From the NCBI RefSeq assembly GCF_025369935.1, contig NZ_CP104467.1:3107001-3171000 (forward strand): 64,000 nt of DNA, read 5' to 3'. The DNA comes from Paenibacillus andongensis (GTDB lineage: Bacteria > Bacillota > Bacilli > Paenibacillales > NBRC-103111). This document shows positions 1-8,728 of the stretch, one piece after another. The position numbers and the translations under genes were made by a program. The notes under the pieces are model-generated. The model had not been told where the DNA came from and did no database searches. It saw nothing but the letters and a program-made list of their open reading frames with translations. Within the stretch, counting starts at the first letter, position 1; the number at the start of each line of letters is the position of its first letter.

Positions 1-1826
1 TTCTTGAAGATCTTGAGGAGCTGGATTGGTCCGAAAGTATTAAAGATATGCAGCGCAACTGGATTGGTAAATCAACAGGCGCAGAAGTTCAATTTGCAAT
101 TGATGGACACGATGAGAAGAGTCTGACCGTGTTTACAACTCGTCCAGATACATTGTTTGGCGCTACGTATTGTGTTCTGGCACCTGAGCATGAGCTTGTT
201 GCGCAAATTACTACAGATGATCAAGCCGCTGCCATTAAGGAATACCAAGAGAAGGCGTCACGTAAAAGCGATCTTGAGCGTACGGATTTGGCCAAAGACA
301 AAACAGGTGTTTTCACAGGGGCGTATGCTGTTAATCCGGTAAATGGCGCGAAAGTGCCAATTTGGATTGCTGATTACGTGCTTGGCGGCTACGGTACGGG
401 GGCAATCATGGCTGTTCCTGGACACGATCAACGTGACTGGGAGTTCGCGAAACAGTTTGATTTGCCGATTATCGAAGTCGTTCAAGGCGGAAATGTTGAG
501 AAGGAAGCTTATGCGGGGGATGGTGAACACGTCAATTCCGGTCCGATTAATGGTATGAACATCGAACAAGGGATCAGCCATATGATCAGTTGGTTAGAGC
601 AAAACGACAAAGGCCGCGGCAAAGTAACCTATCGTTTGAGAGATTGGCTCTTCAGCCGTCAAAGATATTGGGGAGAACCGATTCCAATTCTTCATCTTGA
701 AGATGGCACAATGAAGCCTGTTCCCGTGGATCAACTGCCGCTCTTACTTCCGCAAGTCGATGAAATTAAACCATCTGGTACAGGAGAATCACCGCTTGCG
801 AACGTATCCGAATGGGTAAACACGATTGATCCGGAAACCGGCATGAAAGCTCGCCGTGAAACGAATACCATGCCGCAATGGGCCGGCAGCTGCTGGTACT
901 ATCTGCGTTTTATCGATCCGCGTAATGATAAAGAGTTTTGCTCGCATGAGCTTCAGCAGCAGTGGCTGCCTGTAGATCTTTACATCGGCGGAGCGGAACA
1001 TGCTGTACTTCACTTGCTGTATGCGCGTTTCTGGCATAAGGTACTTTATGATCTTGGTTTTGTTCATACCAAAGAGCCTTTCCATAAGCTCGTAAACCAA
1101 GGGATGATTCTTGGTGAAAACATGGAGAAAATGAGTAAATCTCGCGGTAACGTTGTCAATCCGGACGATATCGTCAGCGATCAAGGGGCTGATACGCTGC
1201 GTATTTATGAAATGTTCATGGGACCGCTTGAAGCTACAAAACCATGGAATACAACAGGTGTGGATGGTATTCATCGTTACTTGAATCGTGTCTGGAGGCT
1301 GTTCATTGACGAGAATGGTCAAATTAACGCTAAAATCAGCGCCGACGAAACATTGGGCAGTGATACGTTCAAACGTACTTGGCACCGGTCGATCAAAAAA
1401 ATAACCGAGGACTTCGAAGCTCTTAGGTTTAATACGGCGATCAGTCAAATGATGATTTTCGTTAACGAAGCCTATAAAACAGAACGTTTACCGCTTGAAG
1501 CAATGAAAAATTTCGTGCAGATGTTATCTCCAATTGCTCCTCATTTGGCTGAAGAACTTTGGGAGAAGCTTGGCGGCACAGAATCAATTACCTATCAGCC
1601 TTGGCCAACCTATGACGAAGCGTGGACTGTCGATAATGAAATAGAGATTGTTGTACAGGTTAATGGTAAAATTGTTGATCGTGTGCTAATTTCCAAAGAT
1701 ACAGATGAAGCAGCGATGGAGAAAATCGCATTTGAACTCGATAAAGTTAAAGAAGCGACCGCCGGAAAGGCCGTTCGCAAATTGATTGTTGTAAAAGGCA
1801 AATTAGTTAATATTGTTGTAGGATAG
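1..1826 (+). CDS. leuS: Leucyl-tRNA synthetase, 3' part (5' end outside window)
   Basis: Class I aminoacyl-tRNA synthetase that charges tRNA-Leu in the cytoplasm. The reading frame is open from base 3, so about 607 C-terminal residues of a protein normally near 800 are present; the HIGH motif lies upstream of the window. Visible in order: the CP1 editing domain with TTRPDT (nt 135-152) and [15 protein letters not shown] (about nt 393-437, with the conserved editing aspartate), the catalytic KMSKS loop (nt 1128-1142), the helical anticodon-binding domain, and the small C-terminal domain ending [12 protein letters not shown]. It converges on comER with only 32 bases between the stop codons. Identification is certain; nothing is odd apart from the truncation by the window edge. 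Confidence 0.98.
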   Translation, partial: LEDLEELDWSESIKDMQRNWIGKSTGAEVQFAIDGHDEKSLTVFTTRPDTLFGATYCVLAPEHELVAQITTDDQAAAIKEYQEKASRKSDLERTDLAKDKTGVFTGAYAVNPVNGAKVPIWIADYVLGGYGTGAIMAVPGHDQRDWEFAKQFDLPIIEVVQGGNVEKEAYAGDGEHVNSGPINGMNIEQGISHMISWLEQNDKGRGKVTYRLRDWLFSRQRYWGEPIPILHLEDGTMKPVPVDQLPLLLPQVDEIKPSGTGESPLANVSEWVNTIDPETGMKARRETNTMPQWAGSCWYYLRFIDPRNDKEFCSHELQQQWLPVDLYIGGAEHAVLHLLYARFWHKVLYDLGFVHTKEPFHKLVNQGMILGENMEKMSKSRGNVVNPDDIVSDQGADTLRIYEMFMGPLEATKPWNTTGVDGIHRYLNRVWRLFIDENGQINAKISADETLGSDTFKRTWHRSIKKITEDFEALRFNTAISQMMIFVNEAYKTERLPLEAMKNFVQMLSPIAPHLAEELWEKLGGTESITYQPWPTYDEAWTVDNEIEIVVQVNGKIVDRVLISKDTDEAAMEKIAFELDKVKEATAGKAVRKLIVVKGKLVNIVVG

Positions 1827-1858
1827 CAAGGGAAGTTGGCAATTTGGGAAGGCTGCTG

Positions 1859-2680
1859 CTACAAATTAAAGAGCAGCTCAGCCTTCTCAACGTCTTCTTC
1901 ATATTTGGCATGTGTAGCAGAGATGACACTTGAGAATATCCCCGCAAGCTCGTCGTCCAAAATCCGTAAACCTTCCTCTGTAACTCCACCGGGGACAGAT
2001 ACACGTTTTTGTAGAGTAGCAGGGTTGAATCCTCCGGTCGTCAGCAGCTTTCCTGTGCCTAGCGTCATTTCACTGGCAAGTAAGGTAGCTTCCTCAACCG
2101 AAATACCAGTTGCCTCAACAGCTGCATCAATAAAAGATTGCAGAAATTTGGCAAGAAATGCGGGACCGCAGCTGGATATGTCCGAAGAGATCCGCGTAAA
2201 ATTTTCGGAAACACGAATTGGTGAGGAAATATGCGCAAATAGATTCTCAAGCCATTCTTTGTCCTCGGGCTGCATTCGATTTCCATGAATACATAGTGTA
2301 GCACCACTTAACACGTAGTTCGTGATACTTGGGATAATTTTGCTGATTTTCGCAGGCAGAAGACCTTCCAAATGTTTGAGCAGGACAGGACTAGTAATGG
2401 ATACGATGAATTGAGAGGGAAGCACGTCCTCTTTGATTTCATCAATAACCTTCTTGAATTCAGACGGCTTCACACATAGAAAGATGAGATCGCTCCCCAG
2501 TACGACTTCTCTATTCGACCCGGCAACATGTAGTCCAGGATATGTCTCCGCAAGCAGCTCAACTTTACGTATCGTTCGATTTCCCGCAATAATTTGCTCC
2601 GGATTGAATGCTCCAGAATGAATGAACGCTTCAATCAGAATACTTCCCATACTCCCAGTACCGATGAATCCTGCTTTCAT
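1859..2680 (-). CDS. comER: ComER, pyrroline-5-carboxylate reductase-like protein
   Basis: Member of the pyrroline-5-carboxylate reductase family. The N-terminal Rossmann motif GFIGTGSMG binds NAD(P), and the C-terminal helical dimer domain contains SSCGPAFLAKF and SVPGGVTEEGLR. The chosen ATG at 2680 gives 273 residues, the length of B. subtilis ComER, and has GGGAGGG upstream at good spacing; a longer frame to 2710 lacks a ribosome site. As in B. subtilis it is divergent from comEA-comEB-comEC. Its role there is unsettled: it was named from its position beside the late competence genes, is not needed for transformation, and has been linked to sporulation timing. A true proline biosynthetic role cannot be excluded from sequence alone. 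Confidence 0.9.
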   Translation of the reverse strand: MKAGFIGTGSMGSILIEAFIHSGAFNPEQIIAGNRTIRKVELLAETYPGLHVAGSNREVVLGSDLIFLCVKPSEFKKVIDEIKEDVLPSQFIVSITSPVLLKHLEGLLPAKISKIIPSITNYVLSGATLCIHGNRMQPEDKEWLENLFAHISSPIRVSENFTRISSDISSCGPAFLAKFLQSFIDAAVEATGISVEEATLLASEMTLGTGKLLTTGGFNPATLQKRVSVPGGVTEEGLRILDDELAGIFSSVISATHAKYEEDVEKAELLFNL

Positions 2681-2810
2681 CCAGTAATCCCTCCCGAATA
2701 AATCAGTCACTTTCTTTCATAGTTTATTGAACGGGGCTCGTTTTAAATGCCATGCCATTCGGATGCTTTTTCATGTATATGTTCATATGTCAGTAATTAT
2801 GTTTGGAAAA

Positions 2811-2938
2811 GCTTAAGTGTAAGTTTTGATGAAGGAAAACTCTAAAGTTTATGCTTACGAAGTTAGTTTTGCTAAAGCAAAACGCTAAAGTTCATGCTTA
2901 CGAAGTTAGTTTTGCTAAAGCAAAACTCTAAGGAGGGA
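2811..2938 (+). repeat. Three tandem 40-43 bp hairpin repeats ending in the comEA ribosome site
   Basis: Three tandem units: a degenerate one at 2811-2850, then two near-identical units at 2851-2893 and 2894-2936. Each good unit reads GCTTACGAAGTTAG followed by a hairpin with arms GTTTTGCT and AGCAAAAC and then CTCTAA or CGCTAA. The last copy runs straight into the GGAGGG that serves comEA. A second array of the same family lies at 19652-19760 before yqxA, with different stem bases. See findings. Confidence 0.85.
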
Positions 2939-2942
2939 ATTC

Positions 2943-3635
2943 GTGGATTTTTTAAGTTCCAAAAGAGGAAGGATACTGCTCATGGCGGCAGTGATCAGTT
3001 TATTTGCTTTTGTCGTTTGGCCATTCCTTCGTGGGGGCAGGTCTTTGATACGGACAGATTTTATGCCTATGAACACTCAAATGCAGGCTATGATTGCTCA
3101 AAATAGTGAGGAGCCGGCACCTGAGGTAAAACCTAGAAAATCAGACTTGAAATCTACTATAGGGACAGAACCGAAGGGTGCGAAAGGCACAGGACCGAAG
3201 GCAATGATAGACCCTGAACCCAAAGCAACGATAGACTCAGAGAGGAAGGAAACGATAGATACAGAATTGAAGGCAACAATACACACAGAACCGAATGAAA
3301 CAATGGACACAGAATTGAAGGCAACAGGAGACACAGTACCGAAGGAAACAATACCAGCGTTTTCATCAATTTTTACGCCTTCTGTGGTATCTAATGAAAA
3401 AGCTGAAACTAATTTGCCGGCAGCACGGTCTACGGGACAATTGGATCTTAATACAGCTACGCTCAAGCAGCTAGATGAATTACCGGGCATTGGAGAGAGC
3501 AAGGCAAAGGCCATACTGGATTATCGGTTGAAAAAGGGGAGATTCAGCCGGATTGAAGAGCTGATGGAAGTGAAGGGCATCGGGGAGAAAATGCTCGAGA
3601 AGTTAAAGGTATTTCTTTATGTAACTTCGTCTTAA
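2943..3635 (+). CDS. comEA: ComEA, DNA receptor for transformation, with repeat linker
   Basis: Membrane-anchored receptor that binds incoming double-stranded DNA and hands it to the ComEC channel. GTG start at 2943 follows AAGGAGGG. Residues 10-29 form the single N-terminal transmembrane anchor; residues 167-227 carry the double helix-hairpin-helix DNA-binding domain (LDLNTATLKQLDELPGIG and EVKGIGEKMLEKL). In between, where Bacillus ComEA has its folded oligomerisation domain, residues 71-138 consist of eight tandem 8-residue units plus a half unit (for example ETIDTELK, ATIHTEPN, ETMDTELK, ATGDTVPK). At 230 residues it is slightly longer than B. subtilis ComEA (205). First gene of the competence operon, divergent from comER. 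The repeat region may act as a flexible stalk; that is inference. Confidence 0.95.
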   Translation: MDFLSSKRGRILLMAAVISLFAFVVWPFLRGGRSLIRTDFMPMNTQMQAMIAQNSEEPAPEVKPRKSDLKSTIGTEPKGAKGTGPKAMIDPEPKATIDSERKETIDTELKATIHTEPNETMDTELKATGDTVPKETIPAFSSIFTPSVVSNEKAETNLPAARSTGQLDLNTATLKQLDELPGIGESKAKAILDYRLKKGRFSRIEELMEVKGIGEKMLEKLKVFLYVTSS

Positions 3636-3742
3636 TCCTTTCCTTTCTTTTAATTTGCTAGGAAATATGAGAGAATACTAGAAATGAAAAAAGGGATCCA
3701 AGATTAAAGAGGGGTATTCTGAAGGAGGAATAACAATCCGTT

Positions 3743-4255
3743 ATGAGCAACCGTAAAGATTGGGATACTTATTTCTTAGATATTGCTTACATGGCCTCAA
3801 CGCGATCAAGGTGTAACCGTCGGCACGTTGGGGCAGTGTTGGTTCAAGGTAAGAAGCTACTTGGAACAGCTTATAATGGTGCGCCCATGGGTGTACCCGA
3901 TTGTACAGAGGCAGGTTGCATGCTTGTAGAAGAAATCGAGCTAAAAGTGGTGGATGATACCGAGGAAGTTATTCGTAAACAGCGATGTATTCGTACGATT
4001 CATGCAGAGCAAAATCTGCTGCTGTTTACGGATCGGGAAGATCGCGAAGGATCAACTGTCTATGTGACAGATCAGCCATGCTGGACATGTGCGAATATGT
4101 TGGCCAACAGTGGTGTGACAGAAATCGTTTTCCATCGTGGATACCCCAAGGACCATGAGAAAGTAAGCCATTTGATGGAGGACAGAGGCATCGTATTCCG
4201 TAGAATGGAAGGATATGAACCTCCGCCTGGTACGGTATCTGACGTCGTGAATTAA
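3743..4255 (+). CDS. comEB: ComEB, deoxycytidylate (dCMP) deaminase
   Basis: Zinc-dependent deaminase converting dCMP to dUMP, which feeds dTMP synthesis. The zinc and proton-shuttle motif is TIHAEQN, and the two cysteine ligands are in DQPCWTCANM; an additional Cys/His-rich stretch (DCTEAGCM) corresponds to the extra structural zinc site of dCMP deaminases. Length 170 residues, close to B. subtilis ComEB (189). The ATG at 3743 has GAAGGAGG upstream. It is the second gene of the comE operon as in Bacillus; the protein itself is dispensable for transformation there. Here a terminator and a repeat-rich gap of 524 bases follow before comEC, so comEC probably has its own promoter. Confidence 0.95.
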   Translation: MSNRKDWDTYFLDIAYMASTRSRCNRRHVGAVLVQGKKLLGTAYNGAPMGVPDCTEAGCMLVEEIELKVVDDTEEVIRKQRCIRTIHAEQNLLLFTDREDREGSTVYVTDQPCWTCANMLANSGVTEIVFHRGYPKDHEKVSHLMEDRGIVFRRMEGYEPPPGTVSDVVN

Positions 4256-4280
4256 ATATGTCTACTGAATTAAGAGGAAG

Positions 4281-4332
4281 AACCTCTTTCTAGAAGCAGC
4301 CAATGGGGCTGCTCTGGGGAGAGGTTTTTTGT
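4281..4332 (+). terminator. Rho-independent terminator after comEB
   Basis: Arms AACCTCT and AGAGGTT bracket an inner arm pair around AGCAGCC / GGGCTGCT, followed by a run of T. It should stop transcription between comEB and comEC. Confidence 0.8.
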
Positions 4333-4779
4333 TTGTTTATGCAGCTGGGAAAAAGCATGGAAATCAAAGGACTCCAAAAATCGATTTTTGAGTCAGATAC
4401 CAGCTTCGTGAAGGTAGATGGGCTAAGGTGGTTATCAATGTTGTAGTTTCTACAACAATTTATACGCCAAAAGGCTATTTTGCAACTTGAAGTTGCAGTT
4501 TGTACAACATTTCGAGCTCATTTGTTGCGAAATGGCCTTTTATGGGGCTAAATTGTTGTACATTATACAATAACTAAGGGGAATATGCGGGATCTAGACA
4601 ATAATTGTTTTACTTTCTACAACATCTTTCAATGGAGAATATGGATTCATTCATCCGGCGACCTCAAAAGAGCATATATGACGATGGATTCCAATATGAG
4701 ACTCCTCAAAGGTGAAAGAGATGGGATGGATGATTACAATTTGGCTTTATAACATTCAAGAGGAGGGGGGAAATTACAT
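4333..4779. repeat. Palindrome-rich gap between comEB and comEC
   Basis: No gene is seen in this stretch. Between 4440 and 4630 there are four degenerate copies of a palindromic core related to GTTGTAG-TTT-CTACAAC, beginning at 4440, 4492, 4555 and 4607 (spacings 52, 63, 52). The first is a perfect 8-bp stem with a TTT loop. Further short palindromes (TGCAACT-TGA-AGTTGCA at 4481-4497) lie between them. The rest (4640-4779) is unremarkable and ends in the strong comEC ribosome site AGGAGGGGGG. A similar palindrome-rich gap lies between sbcD and sbcC. Confidence 0.6.
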
Positions 4780-7338
4780 ATGCAAATGCTATTGAAACGA
4801 CCAGTTGTTATAGGTTGTTGTCTGTGGATAACTGGCTACGCGCTGGCGCTCTATACGGAGCTGCGGTGGTTATCTTTGATGACGAGCGCGCTGCTGTTAG
4901 CCGCGCTTATCGTCATCTACGCGCTGCGGCTGCCTGGCAGACAGCCGCTGTGCGCCTTGCTGCTGGTCGGAGTAGCCTATGGCTACTTCCAATGGACCGA
5001 CCAGCGCAACGTCTCTGCGCTGCTGCCGCTGGCGCAGCAGATGACCCTTGACGGCAGCGAGGTCACGCTGCTCGGCAGATTTTCCAGCCCTGTCACCGTA
5101 GACGGCGACAGGGCCAGCTTCACGATGGAAGCGGAGTCCATCCGCTTCCCAGACACGGAAGCTTTCCCGCTCGGCGGGGAAAGCGTGCAGGTCTCGCTGC
5201 GCCTGCTCCAGCAGGAGCAGCAGGCGGTGGCATCGGGCTGGCGCCGAGGCGACGCCCTGACGCTGCACGGGACGCTGCGCAGCCCGTCCCCGGCCCGCAA
5301 CTTCGGCGGCTTCGATTACCGCCGATACCTGCGCCTTCACCACACCCATTGGCTGCTTTCAGCCAAAGGAGTGGATCAGGCGCAGGTCGAGCCTGCGGCT
5401 GCGCGCATAAGCGTCGTCCAGCTGCTGCGCTGGAACGACGAGCTGCGCGGAGCCCTCAGCAGGCGCATGGACCTTATCTTCCCCGCGCCGCAGGCGGGGT
5501 TCATGAAGAGCATGCTGATCGGTCAGACGGACGATCTGGATCCCGACCGCTTCCAGCAATTTTCGGAGCTAGGTTTGACCCATATTCTGGCCATATCCGG
5601 TTTGAATATCGCTGTATTTCTTGGTGTTTGCATTTGGATCATGCGCCGATTAAAGCTGGCGAAGGAGACCTATTTGCTAATTTGTATATGGCTATTGCCG
5701 TTCTATATCCTACTGACAGGTGCTTCGCCATCCATTGTTCGGGCCGGACTCATGTCTATTATTGCCCTCTATGCAGCTCGGCGAGGTCTGTTTAAGGATG
5801 TATTGCATATTATGGCGATTGTCGCATGGATCATGCTTTTGTGGGATCCGTACTTTCTGCTGGATGTCAGCTTTCAGCTTTCTTTTCTGGTTACACTGGG
5901 TCTCATTGTTGGGGTACAAAGAGTCAATGATTTATTCATTCCTTGGATTCCTTCCTCAATTATAAGAAATACGGCCTCCATCACGCTTGTTTCCCAAATG
6001 GTATCTTTTCCTGTATCTATTTATTATTTTAATCAGTTTTCTTTATTATCTTGGCTAGCTAATGCCGTCTTGGTTCCAGTCATTAGCTTGATTGTATTTC
6101 CAGCCGGACTTCTTGCTTTAGTTCTGGGAATAGTCTATGTTCCTGCTGGAAAAAGCATCGGTTTGCTTATTTCTTGGTTAAACGAAGTGATTTTCTGGAT
6201 GACAGACAAGCTTCAGCATTTAAACCAGTTTAAGATGCTATGGCCGTCGCCAAGCTTACCCTGGATTGCCTTTTATTATGCTTTTCTCATTTTGCTTTAT
6301 GTATTATGTCAGCGTTTGTCGCAAGATGCTGGAGGAGAGCCTCCGATTATTTTGGTAAGTGTCAAAGACAAAAAGAATGTGAACTTATCGAAATGGTTCG
6401 TATGTGCGACAGGAGGTTTCCTGCTATTGCTGTGGATGGGGTATTCGCCTGAGCGCTTCAACCGATCTGGCCTCGTTCAATTTATAGACGTAGGTCAAGG
6501 TGATGCTATTCTGATTCGGACGCCTTATGGTAAACATATTCTGGTTGATGGCGGAGGGACTCTTACATTTAGGAAACCGGGGGAAACTTGGAAAATTCGC
6601 AAGGATCCTTATGAAGTAGGCCAAAAACTACTCGTTCCTCTGCTCAAAAAGCGTGGTGTTCATCAACTTGATCTTGTTGTTCTCACACATGAAGATGCGG
6701 ACCACAGTGGCGGTCTGCAGGCTGTTATTGCGCAAATGCCCGTCAAGCAGTTTCTCTTTAATGGAACGCTTAAGCCAGGTGCAAGCATAGAGAAATTATT
6801 TGACACTTTGCTAAAGCAAAAAGTGCCGCTTTTGCCTGCGAATGTAAGTAATTGGATTCAGATTGATCCGCTTACCAGATTGCAGGTTCTGTTCCCTTTG
6901 GAAAGAGATAATCGGCCTCTCGAAATTGTCAAAGAACAGAATGCACAGTCTGTCGTTTTCTTGCTCGAGATGCAAGGGACGCGTTGGTTATTTACGGGGG
7001 ATATGGAGAAAGAATCTGAGGCCGTTGTGGTCGACTATTTAAAAGAACACCCTTCGTTAATTGACCTAGACCAACATATAAATCACAAGGTCGATGTACT
7101 GAAAATTGCTCATCATGGCAGCAAAACATCCACAACACCGGGGTGGTTGGCCTATTGGAAGCCTTCATGGGCCGTCATATCCGTAGGCAGTATGAATGGT
7201 TATGGTCACCCAGCACCTGATGTGTTAAGGCGTTTGGAAGAAAATGAGGTGCAAGTGTTACGTACAGATCGAATGGGGGAAGTGCAGCTTGAAGTCCGCA
7301 AAGACGGTATTTACTCCCGTATTAAAATAATGGATTAA
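4780..7338 (+). CDS. comEC: ComEC, DNA uptake channel
   Basis: Polytopic membrane protein that moves single-stranded transforming DNA across the cytoplasmic membrane. In order: N-terminal membrane helices (residues 8-75), a soluble OB-fold-like region (80-200), the Competence domain with many hydrophobic helices (about 240-520; GLTHILAISGLNIAVFLGV is the family hallmark), then a C-terminal metallo-beta-lactamase-like domain from about residue 565, with the metal motif THEDADH at 636-642 and AHHGSKTS further on. The 852 residues compare with 776 in B. subtilis. The beta-lactamase-like domain is thought to degrade the non-transported strand. Bases about 4850-5560, covering the N-terminal third, are far richer in GC (47 of 60 in line 5221-5280) than the remainder (26 of 60 in 5941-6000). 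ATG 4780 follows AGGAGGGG. Confidence 0.96.
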   Translation: MQMLLKRPVVIGCCLWITGYALALYTELRWLSLMTSALLLAALIVIYALRLPGRQPLCALLLVGVAYGYFQWTDQRNVSALLPLAQQMTLDGSEVTLLGRFSSPVTVDGDRASFTMEAESIRFPDTEAFPLGGESVQVSLRLLQQEQQAVASGWRRGDALTLHGTLRSPSPARNFGGFDYRRYLRLHHTHWLLSAKGVDQAQVEPAAARISVVQLLRWNDELRGALSRRMDLIFPAPQAGFMKSMLIGQTDDLDPDRFQQFSELGLTHILAISGLNIAVFLGVCIWIMRRLKLAKETYLLICIWLLPFYILLTGASPSIVRAGLMSIIALYAARRGLFKDVLHIMAIVAWIMLLWDPYFLLDVSFQLSFLVTLGLIVGVQRVNDLFIPWIPSSIIRNTASITLVSQMVSFPVSIYYFNQFSLLSWLANAVLVPVISLIVFPAGLLALVLGIVYVPAGKSIGLLISWLNEVIFWMTDKLQHLNQFKMLWPSPSLPWIAFYYAFLILLYVLCQRLSQDAGGEPPIILVSVKDKKNVNLSKWFVCATGGFLLLLWMGYSPERFNRSGLVQFIDVGQGDAILIRTPYGKHILVDGGGTLTFRKPGETWKIRKDPYEVGQKLLVPLLKKRGVHQLDLVVLTHEDADHSGGLQAVIAQMPVKQFLFNGTLKPGASIEKLFDTLLKQKVPLLPANVSNWIQIDPLTRLQVLFPLERDNRPLEIVKEQNAQSVVFLLEMQGTRWLFTGDMEKESEAVVVDYLKEHPSLIDLDQHINHKVDVLKIAHHGSKTSTTPGWLAYWKPSWAVISVGSMNGYGHPAPDVLRRLEENEVQVLRTDRMGEVQLEVRKDGIYSRIKIMD

Positions 7339-7356
7339 ACGACATCTGAATGATCT

Positions 7357-7542
7357 CTATCCAGAGTTGTTCGACTGTGGATCTTTGTGTTCTTCCCCGA
7401 TAGGCTCCTGTTTCCATGGTGGGTCACCATACATATGCACCTCTTTATATATCCAATGAACCCCGAAGGGAATGACGAAGGAAAGAATGGTACAGATCAG
7501 TATCATACCTGAAGGAAACCTTCCAATGAGAGAAAGCCACAT
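7357..7542 (-). CDS. Small membrane protein of the germinant receptor operon (possible D subunit)
   Basis: 61-residue protein starting MWLSLIGRFPSGM. The ATG at 7542 lies 7 bases after the stop of the receptor C-subunit gene, and its AAAGGAG site overlaps the end of that gene, so the two are co-translated. Residues 7-31 are hydrophobic (one long or two short membrane segments); the tail HMYGDPPWKQEPIGEEHKD is polar and charged. Small membrane proteins of about 55-75 residues encoded with GerA-type receptors in Bacillus are called D subunits and modulate germinant response. The position fits that role; the sequence match to any named D protein is unverified. It converges on comEC with 18 bases between stops. 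Confidence 0.7.
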   Translation of the reverse strand: MWLSLIGRFPSGMILICTILSFVIPFGVHWIYKEVHMYGDPPWKQEPIGEEHKDPQSNNSG

Positions 7543-7549
7543 ACTTGCA

Positions 7550-8728
7550 TTACTCCTTTGTCGTTTTGTAGATATTTCCGATTCGCCTAATAATAACCTC
7601 TGCCTGCACGTTAATCTCTGATTGTGTGAATATGGATAATCCTTGCTCCCAATCAGCTGCAATTGGTTTCCATACTTTATAGTGATTTTCATATAGGTAA
7701 GCACCTAGTCCAAGAGCATCCTTTTTATAAGTTTGTTGGAGTTTTTTAATGACTTTAAGGGTATTTCCTTGGACCACATCTTCAAGGCTTTTCTCCAAAT
7801 ATTTAATTGCTTCTGAATCAGAGGGATCGTAACCGGCAATCGATTTTTCAAGAACGCCTTCAGCTGCGAGTTTAATATTGAACTTGAACTTAGTTGGACT
7901 GAGCTGCTGCATGGTAATTTTACTTTTCGTTCTTTCCACTCGGAAGTCAAAGGTATGATCCTTAAACGTAGCTTCGATGATACCGCCTTTAATATGATCA
8001 GTGACAAAGTTCAACCCTTGTGTTTCAGCGCCTGTTAAGAATCCGACCATTTCTTTGGTTTGACCATCGAATATAGCGGATCCTGTCATTGAAACCCCTT
8101 TTTCTTCCAATTTCACATTTTGAATAGGGAAGCTTTCATGCTTGACCAAATATTCATGGACATCACCAATTCGCGATTCGGGTAACATGAAGTTGGATTT
8201 TCGATCGTTTCTGGCAATAGATGTAATATAATCAATAGGTGTTGGTTCATTAAACGTAGGGATATCTAAGATATCCGAGGCTTTTCCATCGGCAATTAAT
8301 ATTTGAACGCCTCTTCGCATCTCACTATTTCGTAAGAAATAGTCCAATACATCGGCGAAAACTTTATCATCTTTGGCTACTTCACTGGAAACGATTATGA
8401 TTTTTAAATGTTCGAAATAAGGAGAACGACTTGTCCTGGCTGCCAATCTCGCGCTAAGGGCAGGCATGGAGTTTTCGGTTGATGATAAATTAAAGTAGGC
8501 TTTACCGGAACTGCCAGATCCACTTTGTCCCTGACTGCTTTGTTTCAATCCACTAGGTACGACAATTTGATAGGTTCCCTTGAATTTGTGTTTCGAATTA
8601 TTGGTGTAATCGATAGCAACGCCGACTACAAACCCGCGTTGGTCAATTTCTATACGATCCCAGCAGCCTGTTAAAAAGAAGATGATGCAGAGTAGACTGG
8701 GCCAGCAGATACTTTTTTTAAGAAGCAT
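7550..8728 (-). CDS. Spore germinant receptor C subunit, lipoprotein (GerAC/GerKC family)
   Basis: Membrane-anchored lipoprotein of a nutrient germinant receptor in the spore inner membrane. The N-terminus is a lipoprotein signal peptide with lipobox LTGCWDR; the lipid-bearing cysteine is residue 22 from the ATG at 8728. The motif GCWDRIEIDQRGFVVGVAID is typical of the GerAC family, as are SARLAARTSRSPYFEH and QILIADGK in the N-terminal domain. The C-terminal domain ends in a run of helices with WEQGLSIFTQSEINVQAEV. Length 392 residues matches the family. The gene overlaps the upstream B-subunit gene by 11 bases. ATG 8728 is preferred over GTG 8731 because of the GAGGAG spacing. Which of the GerA/GerB/GerK lines it belongs to is not resolved. 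Confidence 0.92.
   Translation of the reverse strand: MLLKKSICWPSLLCIIFFLTGCWDRIEIDQRGFVVGVAIDYTNNSKHKFKGTYQIVVPSGLKQSSQGQSGSGSSGKAYFNLSSTENSMPALSARLAARTSRSPYFEHLKIIIVSSEVAKDDKVFADVLDYFLRNSEMRRGVQILIADGKASDILDIPTFNEPTPIDYITSIARNDRKSNFMLPESRIGDVHEYLVKHESFPIQNVKLEEKGVSMTGSAIFDGQTKEMVGFLTGAETQGLNFVTDHIKGGIIEATFKDHTFDFRVERTKSKITMQQLSPTKFKFNIKLAAEGVLEKSIAGYDPSDSEAIKYLEKSLEDVVQGNTLKVIKKLQQTYKKDALGLGAYLYENHYKVWKPIAADWEQGLSIFTQSEINVQAEVIIRRIGNIYKTTKE

Noticed and set aside
1849..1889. Inverted repeat around the 3' end of comER as a terminator for leuS or comER
   Set aside because: Stem is broken by a 2-base bulge and there is no T run in either direction; much of it lies in coding sequence.
3157..3514. 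Two minus-strand frames with repeated Ser/Leu/Phe sequence across comEA
   Set aside because: They mirror the 24-bp repeats of comEA. The plus-strand gene has start, ribosome site, membrane anchor and helix-hairpin-helix domain.
4639..4713. 24-codon frame (MDSFIRRPQKS...) in the comEB-comEC gap
   Set aside because: Very short, with only a weak GGAGA before it, and it begins at the edge of the repeat region; no further support.
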